64,000 bases of DNA, taken from SURF-55 sp040755195. Lineage in GTDB: Bacteria > Bacillota > Desulfotomaculia > Desulfotomaculales > Ammonificaceae. Both the position numbers and the translations under genes were made by a program. Positions 7,645 through 16,472 of this stretch are shown piece after piece; position 1 is the first letter of the stretch, and each line of letters starts with the position of its first letter. The notes under the pieces are model-generated. The model searched no databases. It saw only the letters and a program-made list of their open reading frames with translations, and was not told the DNA's origin. Location of the stretch: NCBI GenBank assembly GCA_040755195.1, contig JBFMBL010000006.1, positions 1 to 64,000 on the forward strand, in the 5' to 3' direction.

Positions 7645-8525
7645 AGGCTAAGACCAAAGATCTACTGGCCACCGGGTTTTTCTGGCTTGGAGCCGGCTTC
7701 GTTATCCTTATCTTAGCCCTCCTTCTCGGATATATCCTCGTGCACGGTTATCAAGCGATCGACCTTGACTTCTTAACGAAAGCCCCGAAGGCGATACGGG
7801 CTGGAGGGGGCATTGGCCCCAACATCTTTAATTCTTTCTATCTTTTATTCCTCTCCATGGCGCTGACGGTTCCGGTCGGTCTGTTCGGCGGGATTTATCT
7901 TGCGGAATACGCGCGCCAGAATACCTTCACCAATATTATCCGCCTGAGCATCGAAACGCTTACCTCGCTGCCGTCGATAGTCGTGGGGCTCTTCGGCCTC
8001 CTTATCTTTGTTACGAAATTCGGACTCGGTTACTCCCTTGCGGCGGGCGCTCTTGCGTTGACCGTTATCAATCTGCCTCTGATGGTCCGTATAACCGAGG
8101 AAACCCTCCGTACCGTACCGCACAGCTGGCGCGAGGCAAGCTTGAGCCTCGGGGCCACCAGGTGGCAGACCACGTATCGGGTGGTCCTCCCCTGCGCCTT
8201 GCCGGGATTGATCACCGGAATCATAATCGCTGCCGGAAGAGTGTTCGGTGAAGCGGCGGCGCTCCTCTTTACGGCGGGCATCACGACGCCGCACCTCAAC
8301 TTCAGCCAGGTTAACCTGCTGCATCCCACCTCACCCTGGAATCCCTTCCGCCCGGGGGAAACGCTGGCGGTACACATCTGGAAGATCAACTCCGAAGCCC
8401 TGATCCCGGATATCCGCCGGGTGGCGGACGGCTCAGCGGCCGTGCTGGTGCTTGTCCTGCTGATATTCAACATGCTCGCCCGTTGGATTGCCCGCCGTTT
8501 CGCACGGCGCCTGACCTCGGTGTAA
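7641..8525 (+). CDS. pstA: Phosphate ABC transporter permease PstA
   Basis: Second permease subunit, 294 residues. The coupling loop EASLSLGATRWQTTYRVVLP is at about residues 174-193. GTG 7641 overlaps the pstC stop by four bases. It is the last gene of the pstSCA operon; a GC-rich hairpin follows. Confidence 0.95.
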   Translation: MKAKTKDLLATGFFWLGAGFVILILALLLGYILVHGYQAIDLDFLTKAPKAIRAGGGIGPNIFNSFYLLFLSMALTVPVGLFGGIYLAEYARQNTFTNIIRLSIETLTSLPSIVVGLFGLLIFVTKFGLGYSLAAGALALTVINLPLMVRITEETLRTVPHSWREASLSLGATRWQTTYRVVLPCALPGLITGIIIAAGRVFGEAAALLFTAGITTPHLNFSQVNLLHPTSPWNPFRPGETLAVHIWKINSEALIPDIRRVADGSAAVLVLVLLIFNMLARWIARRFARRLTSV

Positions 8526-8550
8526 CGTTCTTACCTGCCGGCTTGCGAGG

Positions 8551-8591
8551 CCGCCGCGGATTCCGGTCGGCAGACGTGCTGCGGCGGTTTT
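8551..8591 (+). terminator. Probable terminator after pstA
   Basis: CCGCCGC at 8551-8557 can pair with GCGGCGG at 8581-8587, followed by TTTT. The 23-nt loop contains further GC-rich pairing. It is plausible but not a textbook terminator. Confidence 0.45.
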
Positions 8592-8765
8592 GATACTTAA
8601 GTGTGTAAATAGACTCTCTTTAAACCCTTCCATACATCATTCCCCTTTCGTCTAAAGTTGGCTTCCCATTCATACGAGGGTAAAACCCCATTGATCATAT
8701 ATTGCTTTTTGTCACAACACCTGTTGGGAAGGAACCTATCGGACTCCCTAACGCCTCGCGGTTGT

Positions 8766-8804
8766 TTAACCTAAATTTAACCTTAATCTAAACGTTATTT
8801 AACA
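8766..8804 (+). promoter_or_regulatory. PHO-box array upstream of the response regulator gene
   Basis: Hexamers TTAACC, TTAACC, CTAAAC and TTAACA begin at 8766, 8777, 8788 and 8799, again exactly 11 bp apart. It suggests that the regulator gene at 8905 is itself part of the Pho regulon. Confidence 0.82.
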
Positions 8805-8904
8805 AACCAATGTTATTGTTGAATCAGGGTGGTAAAGACCGCTGGGTCAACCGATAGACAACCTTGAACGGTTTTGTACCTAAAAAGATGAAGGGGTGAC
8901 GACA

Positions 8905-9609
8905 GTGGCCGCTTTCATCCTGGTGGCGGATGACGAAGAACCCATTCGTGAACTTCTTAGATTCAACCTTGAGAATGAGGGGTTTCGGACGCTTTTCGCC
9001 GCCGATGGCGAAACCGCAATGAAGCTTGTGCAGCAGAGACGGCCGGACTTGATTCTGCTGGACCTGATGTTGCCCAAGTTGGACGGTTTTGAAGTCTGCA
9101 GGCGAATTAAATCGGACCCTCAGACCGCGCAGATTCCCGTTGTGATTTTGACGGCAAGAGATACAGAGACGGACAAGGTTCTCGGCCTCGAACTGGGCGC
9201 TGATGATTATGTGACCAAACCATTCAGTCCGCGGGAGCTTATGGCGCGCGTTAAGACAAAGCTCCGCCGCCGCGGGGTGCTCCCCGCCATATTTCAGGAG
9301 GCGGAGAAGGAGATTTTACGAGGGTTACTGGCGATCTACCCGGAACGATTCCGTGTTTTCTTGAGGAACCGGGAGATAAAGCTTTCTGTTAAAGAATTTG
9401 CCCTCCTGCTGCACCTGGCGATGCGTCCGGGACGGGTTTTTACCCGTGGAGAATTGCTTTCGGCCATCTGGGGCTACGAACTTACCGGAGAGACCCGAAC
9501 GGTGGATGTACATATCCGCTACCTCCGGCGGAAGCTGGAGGCCGATCCGGAAGATCCGCAGTTCATCGAGACGATACGCGGTATGGGTTACAGGTTCAAA
9601 GAACCGTAA
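8905..9609 (+). CDS. PhoB/PhoP-type response regulator (orphan)
   Basis: OmpR/PhoB-family regulator of about 234 residues. The receiver domain (1-120) has the acidic pair ADDEE, the phospho-acceptor aspartate in LILLDLMLPK and the lysine in VTKPFSPREL. A winged-helix DNA-binding domain (about 135-234) ends in IRGMGYRF. I prefer GTG 8905 over GTG 8896 because the only Shine-Dalgarno-like stretch, AAGGGG at 8891-8896, overlaps the first GTG and is 8 nt from the second. No kinase gene is adjacent; it sits between two PHO-box arrays and two pst loci. The second PhoB-type regulator at 17752 does have a kinase partner. Confidence 0.88.
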   Translation: MAAFILVADDEEPIRELLRFNLENEGFRTLFAADGETAMKLVQQRRPDLILLDLMLPKLDGFEVCRRIKSDPQTAQIPVVILTARDTETDKVLGLELGADDYVTKPFSPRELMARVKTKLRRRGVLPAIFQEAEKEILRGLLAIYPERFRVFLRNREIKLSVKEFALLLHLAMRPGRVFTRGELLSAIWGYELTGETRTVDVHIRYLRRKLEADPEDPQFIETIRGMGYRFKEP

Positions 9610-9621
9610 AGCTATTTAAAC

Positions 9622-9660
9622 TTAACCCATTTTTAACTCTAAGATAACGTCCTTTTAACA
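9622..9660 (+). promoter_or_regulatory. PHO-box array upstream of pstS2
   Basis: Hexamers TTAACC, TTAACT, ATAACG and TTAACA begin at 9622, 9633, 9644 and 9655, 11 bp apart. The array lies about 135 bp before pstS2, the same distance as for pstS1. Confidence 0.85.
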
Positions 9661-9795
9661 TGCTTTAGTTATAGTGGAAATCAGGGATTTAAACAATTGT
9701 TCGTGAAAGGGGGAACGAGGCAGGTTACTAAGTCGGACAACAATAGAGTATATCGTTAGTTTTAAGCCAATTTTAATTTAAGGAGGAATAGTGTT

Positions 9796-10689
9796 TTGTG
9801 CAAAAAAGGCTGGTTACTTATAATGGCGGCGGTACTTGTAACAGTAATTGTATTTGCGACGGGTTGCGGCGCCAAAAAGGAAACCGAGACGACTCCTTCA
9901 CCGCAGGCGGCAGCGCCGGAAGCCCTTTCCGGATCCATCACGGCGGTCGGTTCTACGGCGATGCAGCCGCTCATTGAAGAAGCCTCGAAGAAGTTTACGG
10001 AAAAAAACTCCAATGTTCAAATTACCGTTCAGGGCGGCGGCAGCGGCACCGGACTCAGCCAGGTCGGTCAGGGCGCCTGCGACATTGGTGACTCCGATAT
10101 CTTCGCCGAAGAGAAAGAGGGTATTGATGCGTCACAGTTGGTAGACCATAAGGTGATCGTTCAGGCCTTCGCCGTGGTGACCAACCCGGGCGTGGGTGTG
10201 GACAATCTTACGAAGAAACAGATTCAGGATATCTTTACGGGCAAAATAACCAACTGGGAACAGGTCGGCGGTAAGGATCAGAAGATCTTCCTGGTCAACC
10301 GTGCCAAAGGTTCCGGCACCAGGGCGACATTCAAGAAGTACGTGATGGACGGCACGGAAGAGGCAAAGGGTGATGCGGAGCAGGATTCTTCCGGTACGGT
10401 CCACAAGATTGTCAGCGAGACGGCCGGGGCGGTGAGCTACCTGGGTATCGCTTACCTGGACGACAAGGTTCAGGCCGTTAAGATCGACGGCACGGGGCCC
10501 ACCGAATCGGACATCAGCAGCGGCAAGTATCCCTTCTGGTCTTACGGGCACATGTACACGAAGGGCGAGCCAAACAAAACAGTGAAGGCGTTCATCGACT
10601 ACATTCTCAGCGACGAGATCCAGCAGGGCCTGGTGAAAGACTTGCACTACTTCCCGGCTACGGGGATGCAGGTGGAGCGGAAGCCCTAA
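9796..10689 (+). CDS. pstS: Phosphate-binding lipoprotein PstS (copy 2)
   Basis: Second PstS, 297 residues, with lipobox FATGC (cysteine 24), GSTAMQP, GGGSGTGLSQV and NRAKGSGTR. It is nearly collinear with copy 1 and most residues after the signal peptide are the same by eye. TTG 9796 has an AAGGAGG site about 9 nt upstream. It is a single-gene unit: PHO box before it, clear terminator after it, no permease gene attached. It may raise the amount of binding protein for the shared PstCAB importer, or differ slightly in affinity. Confidence 0.95.
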   Translation: MCKKGWLLIMAAVLVTVIVFATGCGAKKETETTPSPQAAAPEALSGSITAVGSTAMQPLIEEASKKFTEKNSNVQITVQGGGSGTGLSQVGQGACDIGDSDIFAEEKEGIDASQLVDHKVIVQAFAVVTNPGVGVDNLTKKQIQDIFTGKITNWEQVGGKDQKIFLVNRAKGSGTRATFKKYVMDGTEEAKGDAEQDSSGTVHKIVSETAGAVSYLGIAYLDDKVQAVKIDGTGPTESDISSGKYPFWSYGHMYTKGEPNKTVKAFIDYILSDEIQQGLVKDLHYFPATGMQVERKP

Positions 10690-10723
10690 AAGATATGATT
10701 AAAAGGATACGGTTCATCAAAGC

Positions 10724-10753
10724 AGGGGGGCCTCACCGGTTCCCCTTTTTTTT
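10724..10753 (+). terminator. Intrinsic terminator after pstS2
   Basis: A 9-bp stem, AGGGGGGCC (10724-10732) with GGTTCCCCT (10738-10746), a 5-nt loop and a run of eight T (10746-10753). Confidence 0.88.
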
Positions 10754-10796
10754 GTTGTATAGGAAACTGTGTTTATGCCTTAACAGAGTCCGTTAT

Positions 10797-10835
10797 TTAA
10801 CGCGTTTTTAACCCCATTAAAATAAAACCTTAACC
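10797..10835 (+). promoter_or_regulatory. PHO-box array upstream of the exported PHP hydrolase
   Basis: TTAACG at 10797, TTAACC at 10808 and TTAACC at 10830 keep the 11-bp spacing; the third position (10819) is degenerate. A further TTAACA at 10780 is out of phase. The array lies about 165 bp before the gene at 10999. Confidence 0.72.
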
Positions 10836-10998
10836 TTTACCTGATACCATCCCTTATTAGAAACGAAAAAGGGGGTGTTGACAGACCTTTAGAAGTGTGG
10901 GGAACGCGTTAACCGAGACAAACTTTTAAGAAGACCGAGACCGTTCCGGATGTGAACAGCCGGAGGTTAAAAATTTAAAGACAAGGAGGAGAAGCGAA

Positions 10999-12480
10999 GT
11001 GAAAATAGTCGTGAACCGCAAGCCTGCATTAATCGCGGCAGTTGTCCTTGTGATCGTAATGCTGTTTGTTTCCGCCGTTTATGCTCAAAGCAGCACAAGT
11101 GTGCTGAAGGACGGCAAATGGGTAGCAGGAGATTTTCACACCCATACGTACCTTACAGACGGCAGCAACACCCAAAAAGAAGTGGTAGACCAAGCTTTCC
11201 ATTACGGCCTGGACTGGATGGCCAACTCGGAGCATGGCGGCCTTTCCGCAAGAGACCCTGAAGGGAATGCCTTTCCCTATGCGCTCTGGCGCTGGATTAC
11301 CCTGAGGGATTATTCCTTTCCTATTATTGAAGACTTAAGGGTTCAGCACCCCGATAAGCTTCTCGTTCAGGGGCTGGAATGGAACGTTCCCACCCACGAA
11401 CACGCGAGCGTCGGCATTGTAGCGGACGAGCCGACGGCGATCAGCGATTTCGAGTACATCTTTGATGCAGCGGATAATGACAACAGCAGGAGTTCGGAAG
11501 GGCTGGAAAAGAAGAACGTCACCCACGCCGACGCTGTGGCGGGCGCGAAGTGGCTGCAGGACAATTATCCCGATGCAAGCTACTTCCTCATTAACCACCC
11601 CTCGCGCAAGCTCAAGTTTTCCGTCGCCGACATCCGTGATTTTAATAACGCGGCGCCTGATGTGTGCTTCGGTTTTGAAGGCCTGCCCGGTCATCAGAAG
11701 GAAGCGGGAAGAGGTGGTTACGACAACGATTTGGGCGATAACACATACAAGGCGCGTACTTACGGCGGCGCCGATTATATGGTTGCAAAAGTCGGGGGGC
11801 TATGGGACGCCCTCCTCGGGGAAGGCCGCAAATTCTGGATCTTCGTAAACTCCGACTTTCACAAGACAACAAATGATTTCTGGCCCGGTGAATACGCGAA
11901 AAGCTATACGTGGGTCAGCGACAACAGCTACGATTCGCTGATCGACGGCCTGCGTTCCGGCAATTCCTTTGCCGTGCAGGGGGACCTGATCAACGAGCTC
12001 GATTTCAATATCAAGAGCCGTGGGAAAGTGGCGGTTATGGGCCAGACTATGACAGTAAATAAAGGTGACAACGCGCAAATCACGATCCGCTTCAAGAGTC
12101 CCGCTGCTAACAACAACGGTGATATACCACAGGTAGATCATATTGATCTGATAGCCGGCAATGTAACCGGAAAGGCTGAGCCCGGCACCACCGCATACAA
12201 CAGGGACACAAACGAAACCGCCAGGGTTGTGGCCAAGTTCAGCAGCGATGATTGGGAAGTGTGCGATAACGGTTGGTGTGTTGTTAAATACAATTTAAAG
12301 AAGGTCCAAAAGGACCAGTACTTCAGGTTAAGGGGCACCAACCTGGGTGCAGGTGTCGAAAATGAAACAGACGCGGATGGGAACCCGCTGTGCGACGATT
12401 TAATGGGCGTAAACGACGCGAGCAAGGCTTATGAAGACCTTTGGTTCTACTCCAACCCGATATTCGTTAAGGTTCAATAG
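10999..12480 (+). CDS. Exported PHP-domain hydrolase (putative Pho-regulon phosphoesterase)
   Basis: A 493-residue protein with an N-terminal signal peptide (hydrophobic stretch about 9-27, likely cut after VYA). The mature part begins with a PHP-type metal site: DFHTHTYLTDG, then NSEHGG, NHPSRK and NSDFHKTTND carry the expected His and Asp ligands. PHP proteins are phosphoesterases such as histidinol phosphatase. The C-terminal third looks beta-rich and is not recognised. Its own PHO-box array and terminator make it a single-gene Pho unit. I infer that it releases phosphate from organic phosphate outside the cell; no classic alkaline phosphatase is present in the window. Substrate unknown. 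Confidence 0.8.
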   Translation: MKIVVNRKPALIAAVVLVIVMLFVSAVYAQSSTSVLKDGKWVAGDFHTHTYLTDGSNTQKEVVDQAFHYGLDWMANSEHGGLSARDPEGNAFPYALWRWITLRDYSFPIIEDLRVQHPDKLLVQGLEWNVPTHEHASVGIVADEPTAISDFEYIFDAADNDNSRSSEGLEKKNVTHADAVAGAKWLQDNYPDASYFLINHPSRKLKFSVADIRDFNNAAPDVCFGFEGLPGHQKEAGRGGYDNDLGDNTYKARTYGGADYMVAKVGGLWDALLGEGRKFWIFVNSDFHKTTNDFWPGEYAKSYTWVSDNSYDSLIDGLRSGNSFAVQGDLINELDFNIKSRGKVAVMGQTMTVNKGDNAQITIRFKSPAANNNGDIPQVDHIDLIAGNVTGKAEPGTTAYNRDTNETARVVAKFSSDDWEVCDNGWCVVKYNLKKVQKDQYFRLRGTNLGAGVENETDADGNPLCDDLMGVNDASKAYEDLWFYSNPIFVKVQ

Positions 12481-12519
12481 CAAACCCCTACCTGCCAGGA
12501 CTGATAAGGTTCTCAGTAA

Positions 12520-12552
12520 GGCCGTTGCGAGATGTCAACGGCCCCTTTTTTT
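12520..12552 (+). terminator. Intrinsic terminator after the PHP hydrolase gene
   Basis: Perfect 8-bp stem GGCCGTTG (12520-12527) with CAACGGCC (12536-12543), an 8-nt loop and a run of seven T. Confidence 0.9.
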
Positions 12553-12600
12553 GTGCCTTTGCCATATGAGAGAAACGATTTACGATTAGTATACGATCTT

Positions 12601-12639
12601 TTAATAAAGGGTTAATAACCTTTTAACATCGATTAATTA
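12601..12639 (+). promoter_or_regulatory. PHO-box array upstream of the psiE-like gene
   Basis: TTAATA, TTAATA, TTAACA and a weaker TAATTA begin at 12601, 12612, 12623 and 12634, 11 bp apart. The A/T-rich variant is the same class as the other arrays. Confidence 0.75.
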
Positions 12640-12732
12640 AAATTAAACAGGGGAACACCATTTTTCTCCTGTTGAGGTGTTTTGAACCTAGGGGTAGGTT
12701 GCTATGAAAATAAATGAGAAGTTGGAGCAATG

Positions 12733-13167
12733 ATGATCATCGATAAGAACAGGATGAGTATTCAACAACTTTTTCAAATATCATTAAGAGCTATTATAAA
12801 TATCTTGATAATCTATATCATTGTTATTCTGCTAATAGGTCTCGGGAAAATAATATATTCAACAAAATACTTGTTCAATGTAGAACATCTGGGGTTTGGA
12901 TTTGGTCAGTCTGTTATAGATATCCTGACTTTCCTAGTGATTATAGAACTTTTTAGAAGTTTTATTGAATATTTCAAGGCAAAACGATTCCGCCTTCACA
13001 GCATGATGGATCCCTTTATCATTTTTGTTGTTCGGGAGCTTATAGTAATTCTTTACACACATGAAAACCTTGTATGGCAGAATCTTATAGGATTCGCCAT
13101 TCTGATATTTTCCTTAGGAATTGTTCGTACACTTGCCGTTTTATTCAGCCCTAAAAATGAAGGATAG
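12733..13167 (+). CDS. PsiE-like phosphate-starvation-inducible membrane protein
   Basis: A hydrophobic protein of about 144 residues with four predicted helices separated by short charged loops, matching in size and layout the PsiE family of phosphate-starvation-induced membrane proteins. The biochemical role of the family is unknown. The PHO-box array about 100 bp upstream supports the call. GGAG at 12724-12727 favours ATG 12733 over ATG 12730. The gene is clearly A+T-richer than its neighbours, which may indicate transfer or just membrane-protein composition. Confidence 0.75.
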   Translation: MIIDKNRMSIQQLFQISLRAIINILIIYIIVILLIGLGKIIYSTKYLFNVEHLGFGFGQSVIDILTFLVIIELFRSFIEYFKAKRFRLHSMMDPFIIFVVRELIVILYTHENLVWQNLIGFAILIFSLGIVRTLAVLFSPKNEG

Positions 13168-13195
13168 GAAATCATCATAGCTACTGTCTCGGGCG

Positions 13196-13825
13196 TTATT
13201 TGGTCCCATACAGCCTGTCGCCCGCATCTCCTAAACCGGGGACTATGTAACCGTGGTCGTTCAACTGCTCGTCTATGGATGCGCAGTATATCCGAACCTC
13301 CGGGTGATCGGCGTTTATCCTGTCTATTCCTGTTACAGAAGCAATAATGGACATGAGCTTTATGACCTTTACGCCTTCTTCCTTAATCATTGTAATAGCA
13401 GCGGAAGCCGAACCTCCTGTGGCCAGCATCGGATCCAGAACCACTGCGGCTCGTTCTTTCGCGTCACCGGGGAGGTTGCGGTAGTAAGTAATTGCTTCAA
13501 GTGTTTCCGGGTCTCTGTAAATACCGATATGCCCTACTTTGACTGTGGGCAGAAGCCTCAGCATCCCTTCCGCCATGCCCAGACCGGCTCTCAGTATGGG
13601 GACAATGAACAACTTCTTTGTCGAGACCACTTTGGTTCTGGCGATCCCCACAGGAGTCTCAATCTTAATTTCCTCCAAAGGCATGTCCCTTGTTACCTCG
13701 TATCCCATCAGCATGGTTACCTCAGAGACCAGTTCCCTGAAATCTTTTGTACCGGTATTCTTATCGCGAAGAAATGATACCTTGTGTTGAATCAGAGGAT
13801 GGTCAAAAACAAATGTGTTTCTCAT
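13196..13825 (-). CDS. upp: Uracil phosphoribosyltransferase
   Basis: Pyrimidine salvage enzyme that makes UMP from uracil and PRPP; 209 residues, the usual length. The PRPP-binding loop is VVLDPMLATGGSA and the uracil-binding region near the C-terminus is IVPGLGDAGDRLYG. ATG 13825 is preceded by AGGAGGT. It lies downstream of the phosphoesterase gene on the same strand, separated by about 90 bp that contain a 7-bp repeat tract. Confidence 0.96.
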   Translation of the reverse strand: MRNTFVFDHPLIQHKVSFLRDKNTGTKDFRELVSEVTMLMGYEVTRDMPLEEIKIETPVGIARTKVVSTKKLFIVPILRAGLGMAEGMLRLLPTVKVGHIGIYRDPETLEAITYYRNLPGDAKERAAVVLDPMLATGGSASAAITMIKEEGVKVIKLMSIIASVTGIDRINADHPEVRIYCASIDEQLNDHGYIVPGLGDAGDRLYGTK

Positions 13826-13873
13826 GATTTAACCTCCTGACCGCCTGTACCCTATTGTTCTTCCCTGTTTTTA

Positions 13874-13914
13874 ACGTCGGACGTCGGACTTTAGACCTCG
13901 GACCTCGGACGTTA
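13874..13914. repeat. Degenerate 7-bp tandem repeat (ACGTCGG type)
   Basis: Consecutive units ACGTCGG, ACGTCGG, ACTTTAG, ACCTCGG, ACCTCGG, ACGTTA. The tract ends at the stop codon of the phosphoesterase gene. Confidence 0.88.
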
Positions 13915-14628
13915 TCATAGGCCGATTCGCAAGGCTTCAGCAAACTCCGCAGGGAGGCCTGCTGTAATTATATCCCGTACGGTTCGCTCCACGTCGTAGG
14001 GTGTTTCAATGAAGCTTACCGCCGGATCTTTATTTAAATCTATTAGAGCGTAGACTGCGGCGGGGGAACCGTGTTTGGGTTTGCCGACGCTCCCGCAGTT
14101 TATAACGTGGCCGGCGGGCAGGTTGCGGTGATACGGCCGGTGGGTATGTCCCACCACCAGGATGTCGGCGCCGGCCAGCGCAAGCATTTCAGCAAGCGTT
14201 TCCGCCGGTGTCTCCGCATAAAGGTACTCGTCACGGGCGCGGGGACTCCCGTGTGTCATATGGAGGGCATGCTCTTCTATGTTAAAAGAGAGTTGCGGAG
14301 GAAGCGAGCGGAGGAAGGCCTTGTTTTCTTCGCTCGTGTGCGCCTGTGTCCAGGACAAAGAGCGTTCGCCCAGTTCCTGCGCCGCTTTATCCGGGAAGAC
14401 GCACCCGCACACCGGGCGGTCGAAGGCTGCCGTTTCGTCATAATTCCCGCAGACCGCGGCGATTTGTTCCCTGCGGATGCGTTCAACCACCTCGTTCGGG
14501 TGCGGCCCGTAGCCAACCAGGTCGCCGGCACACAGCAGCAGGTCCACATCCCGTCCCGCGATATCGGCGAGTACGGCTTCGAGAGCGGGGAGATTGGCGT
14601 GAATATCGGCTATCACGGCTATACGCAT
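13915..14628 (-). CDS. YfcE/MJ0936-type metallophosphoesterase
   Basis: A calcineurin-like phosphoesterase of 237 residues. The metal-binding motifs are ADIHANLPALEAVL, GDLVGYGPHPNE, GNYDE and GHTHRP, in the usual order. ATG 14628 has GGAGGT 4 nt upstream, so I prefer it to TTG 14640. Such proteins hydrolyse phosphodiesters or phosphomonoesters; the substrate cannot be told. The stop codon directly abuts the 7-bp repeat tract. Confidence 0.9.
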   Translation of the reverse strand: MRIAVIADIHANLPALEAVLADIAGRDVDLLLCAGDLVGYGPHPNEVVERIRREQIAAVCGNYDETAAFDRPVCGCVFPDKAAQELGERSLSWTQAHTSEENKAFLRSLPPQLSFNIEEHALHMTHGSPRARDEYLYAETPAETLAEMLALAGADILVVGHTHRPYHRNLPAGHVINCGSVGKPKHGSPAAVYALIDLNKDPAVSFIETPYDVERTVRDIITAGLPAEFAEALRIGL

Positions 14629-14855
14629 GGGTACCTCCAAAAATTAAAATTTGCTTTCTTTATGCTAACACGGAATTGTTAAGATTGCGTTAGACTCCGG
14701 TTAATTTTTTGCAAAACCGGAACAATACGGTCGTACCCTTCCTAAAAGATAATAAATTGGTTTCATGGGCATGGTTCGACAGGATTTGCCGGAAGGGCAA
14801 AGAATAGATTTTAGAAACAAGTAATTAGACAACGCATTTTTAAGGAGAGTGAACC

Positions 14856-16385
14856 ATGCGCTTAAGCTTTTACGGCGCCGCTCGGACGGTGACCGGTTCC
14901 TGCTTTCTGGTGGAGGCGGGCGGCACACGTATCCTCGTTGATTGCGGACTGTTCCAGGGGCCGCCGGAAACCCGCGAACGTAATTACGAAGCCTTTCCTT
15001 TTCTCCCCGCTTCAATCGATTACTTGCTGGTAACCCACGCGCACATCGACCATTCCGGCCTTATCCCGCGCCTCTGTAAAACGGGCTTCAAGGGCAAGAT
15101 CCTGGCAACGGCGGCCACCGTGGATTTATTGACGGTTCTTTTGCCCGATGCAGCGCATATCCAGGAGATGGAGGTGGAACAGAAAAACAGGAAGGCAAGG
15201 CGTGCGGGGAAACCGCTTTTAGATCCTATATATACTATCGTGGATGCGGACAAGAGCCTCAGCTTTTTTCAAGGGGTGAGCTACGACATGCCCCAACCCC
15301 TTACTCCGCAAATCAGCGCTACCTTTTTGAACGCGGGCCATATCCTTGGGGCGGCGATGGTCTTGTTAACGGTTTACGAAAACGGCGTCCCGCTGAAAGT
15401 TCTGTTTACAGGCGATTTGGGCCGGCCGGGCCAGCGTTTTGTAAAGGACCCGACCGTGGTGGATAGCGCCGATTACGTGATAATCGAATCCACTTACGGC
15501 AACAGGCTGCACCCTGAAGAAAACGAAGTGTCGGTGCTTCACGACGTTCTCTGGCGTACCTACAAACGGGGCGGCAACGTGATAATTCCGGCCTTTGCGG
15601 TTGAGCGCACACAGGACCTGCTTTTCGACCTTAGCGATCTGTACCATAAGGGTGAACTGCCTCCCATGCAGGTATATATAGACAGTCCCCTGGCTACGGC
15701 GGTGACCGGCATCTTTGACCAGCACAAGGAATGCTATGACCAGGAGACCCAATCCCTGATAAAATCCGGTCAAAACCCGCTGGATTCAAATTTTGTCCGG
15801 TTCTCGGTCACCACCGAAGAATCCCGCGCGCTGAATCAGACGCCGGGCGGCATGGTGATCATTTCCGCAAGCGGCATGTGTGAAGCCGGACGCATACGGC
15901 ACCATCTCAAACATAACCTCTGGCGGCCGGAGTCTACGGTTGTATTTGTCGGCTTCCAACCCCAGGGGACGCTCGGCAGGCGTATCCTCGACGGTGAGAA
16001 GAGCGTTTCGATCTTCGGCGAGGAAATCGCTGTAAAGGCGGAAATCGTGGAGCTTTCAGGTTATTCGGCCCATGCCGACCAGGTTGGGCTTATCGAATGG
16101 CTGTCCAACTTCAAAACAAAGCCGAAGCAGGTTTTTGTGGTCCATGGTGAACCGGATGCGTCGGAAAACCTGCGCGGTAAAATCGAAAATGAACTCGGTT
16201 TACGTGCCGTTGTTCCGGATTTTGCGTCGTCCTGGACCCTTGTGGCGGATGCCCAGGCCGCAGCACTCCTGGACGCTTACCGGCGCTTAGGCGAACGGTT
16301 GCAGGAGATCTTGCGCGCTTCCGATCCCAAAGAAATCGCCGCCATGGCCCGCCGGCTCGAGTCGGTTGCCACGGGCGGGCGTTAA
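14856..16385 (+). CDS. Beta-CASP metallo-beta-lactamase-fold ribonuclease (Ysh1/CPSF-like)
   Basis: A 509-residue protein of the MBL/beta-CASP nuclease family. The MBL zinc motif is THAHIDHSGLIP; a metal-binding aspartate lies in LFTGDLG; beta-CASP features include IIESTYGNR, IIPAFAVERTQDLL, MVIISASGMCEAGRIRHHL and a C-terminal VHGEPDA. It resembles the KH-less bacterial homologues of archaeal and eukaryotic RNA 3'-processing factors. AAGGAG precedes ATG 14856. It is transcribed alone. About 600 bp of repeats follow. Confidence 0.92.
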   Translation: MRLSFYGAARTVTGSCFLVEAGGTRILVDCGLFQGPPETRERNYEAFPFLPASIDYLLVTHAHIDHSGLIPRLCKTGFKGKILATAATVDLLTVLLPDAAHIQEMEVEQKNRKARRAGKPLLDPIYTIVDADKSLSFFQGVSYDMPQPLTPQISATFLNAGHILGAAMVLLTVYENGVPLKVLFTGDLGRPGQRFVKDPTVVDSADYVIIESTYGNRLHPEENEVSVLHDVLWRTYKRGGNVIIPAFAVERTQDLLFDLSDLYHKGELPPMQVYIDSPLATAVTGIFDQHKECYDQETQSLIKSGQNPLDSNFVRFSVTTEESRALNQTPGGMVIISASGMCEAGRIRHHLKHNLWRPESTVVFVGFQPQGTLGRRILDGEKSVSIFGEEIAVKAEIVELSGYSAHADQVGLIEWLSNFKTKPKQVFVVHGEPDASENLRGKIENELGLRAVVPDFASSWTLVADAQAAALLDAYRRLGERLQEILRASDPKEIAAMARRLESVATGGR

Positions 16386-16388
16386 ACT

Positions 16389-16423
16389 GGGAAGTGCGAA
16401 GTGTGAGGTCAGAGGTGGGAAGG
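16389..16423. repeat. Degenerate 7-bp tandem repeat (GGGAAGT type)
   Basis: Five units GGGAAGT, GCGAAGT, GTGAGGT, CAGAGGT, GGGAAGG directly after the stop of the beta-CASP gene. It matches the reverse complement of the right arm of the element at 44733-44830 in word composition. Confidence 0.8.
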
Positions 16424-16472
16424 ACTTGACGGGGCGCACCTCAAAAACTACGGGCTTCCATCTACCGGTTAA

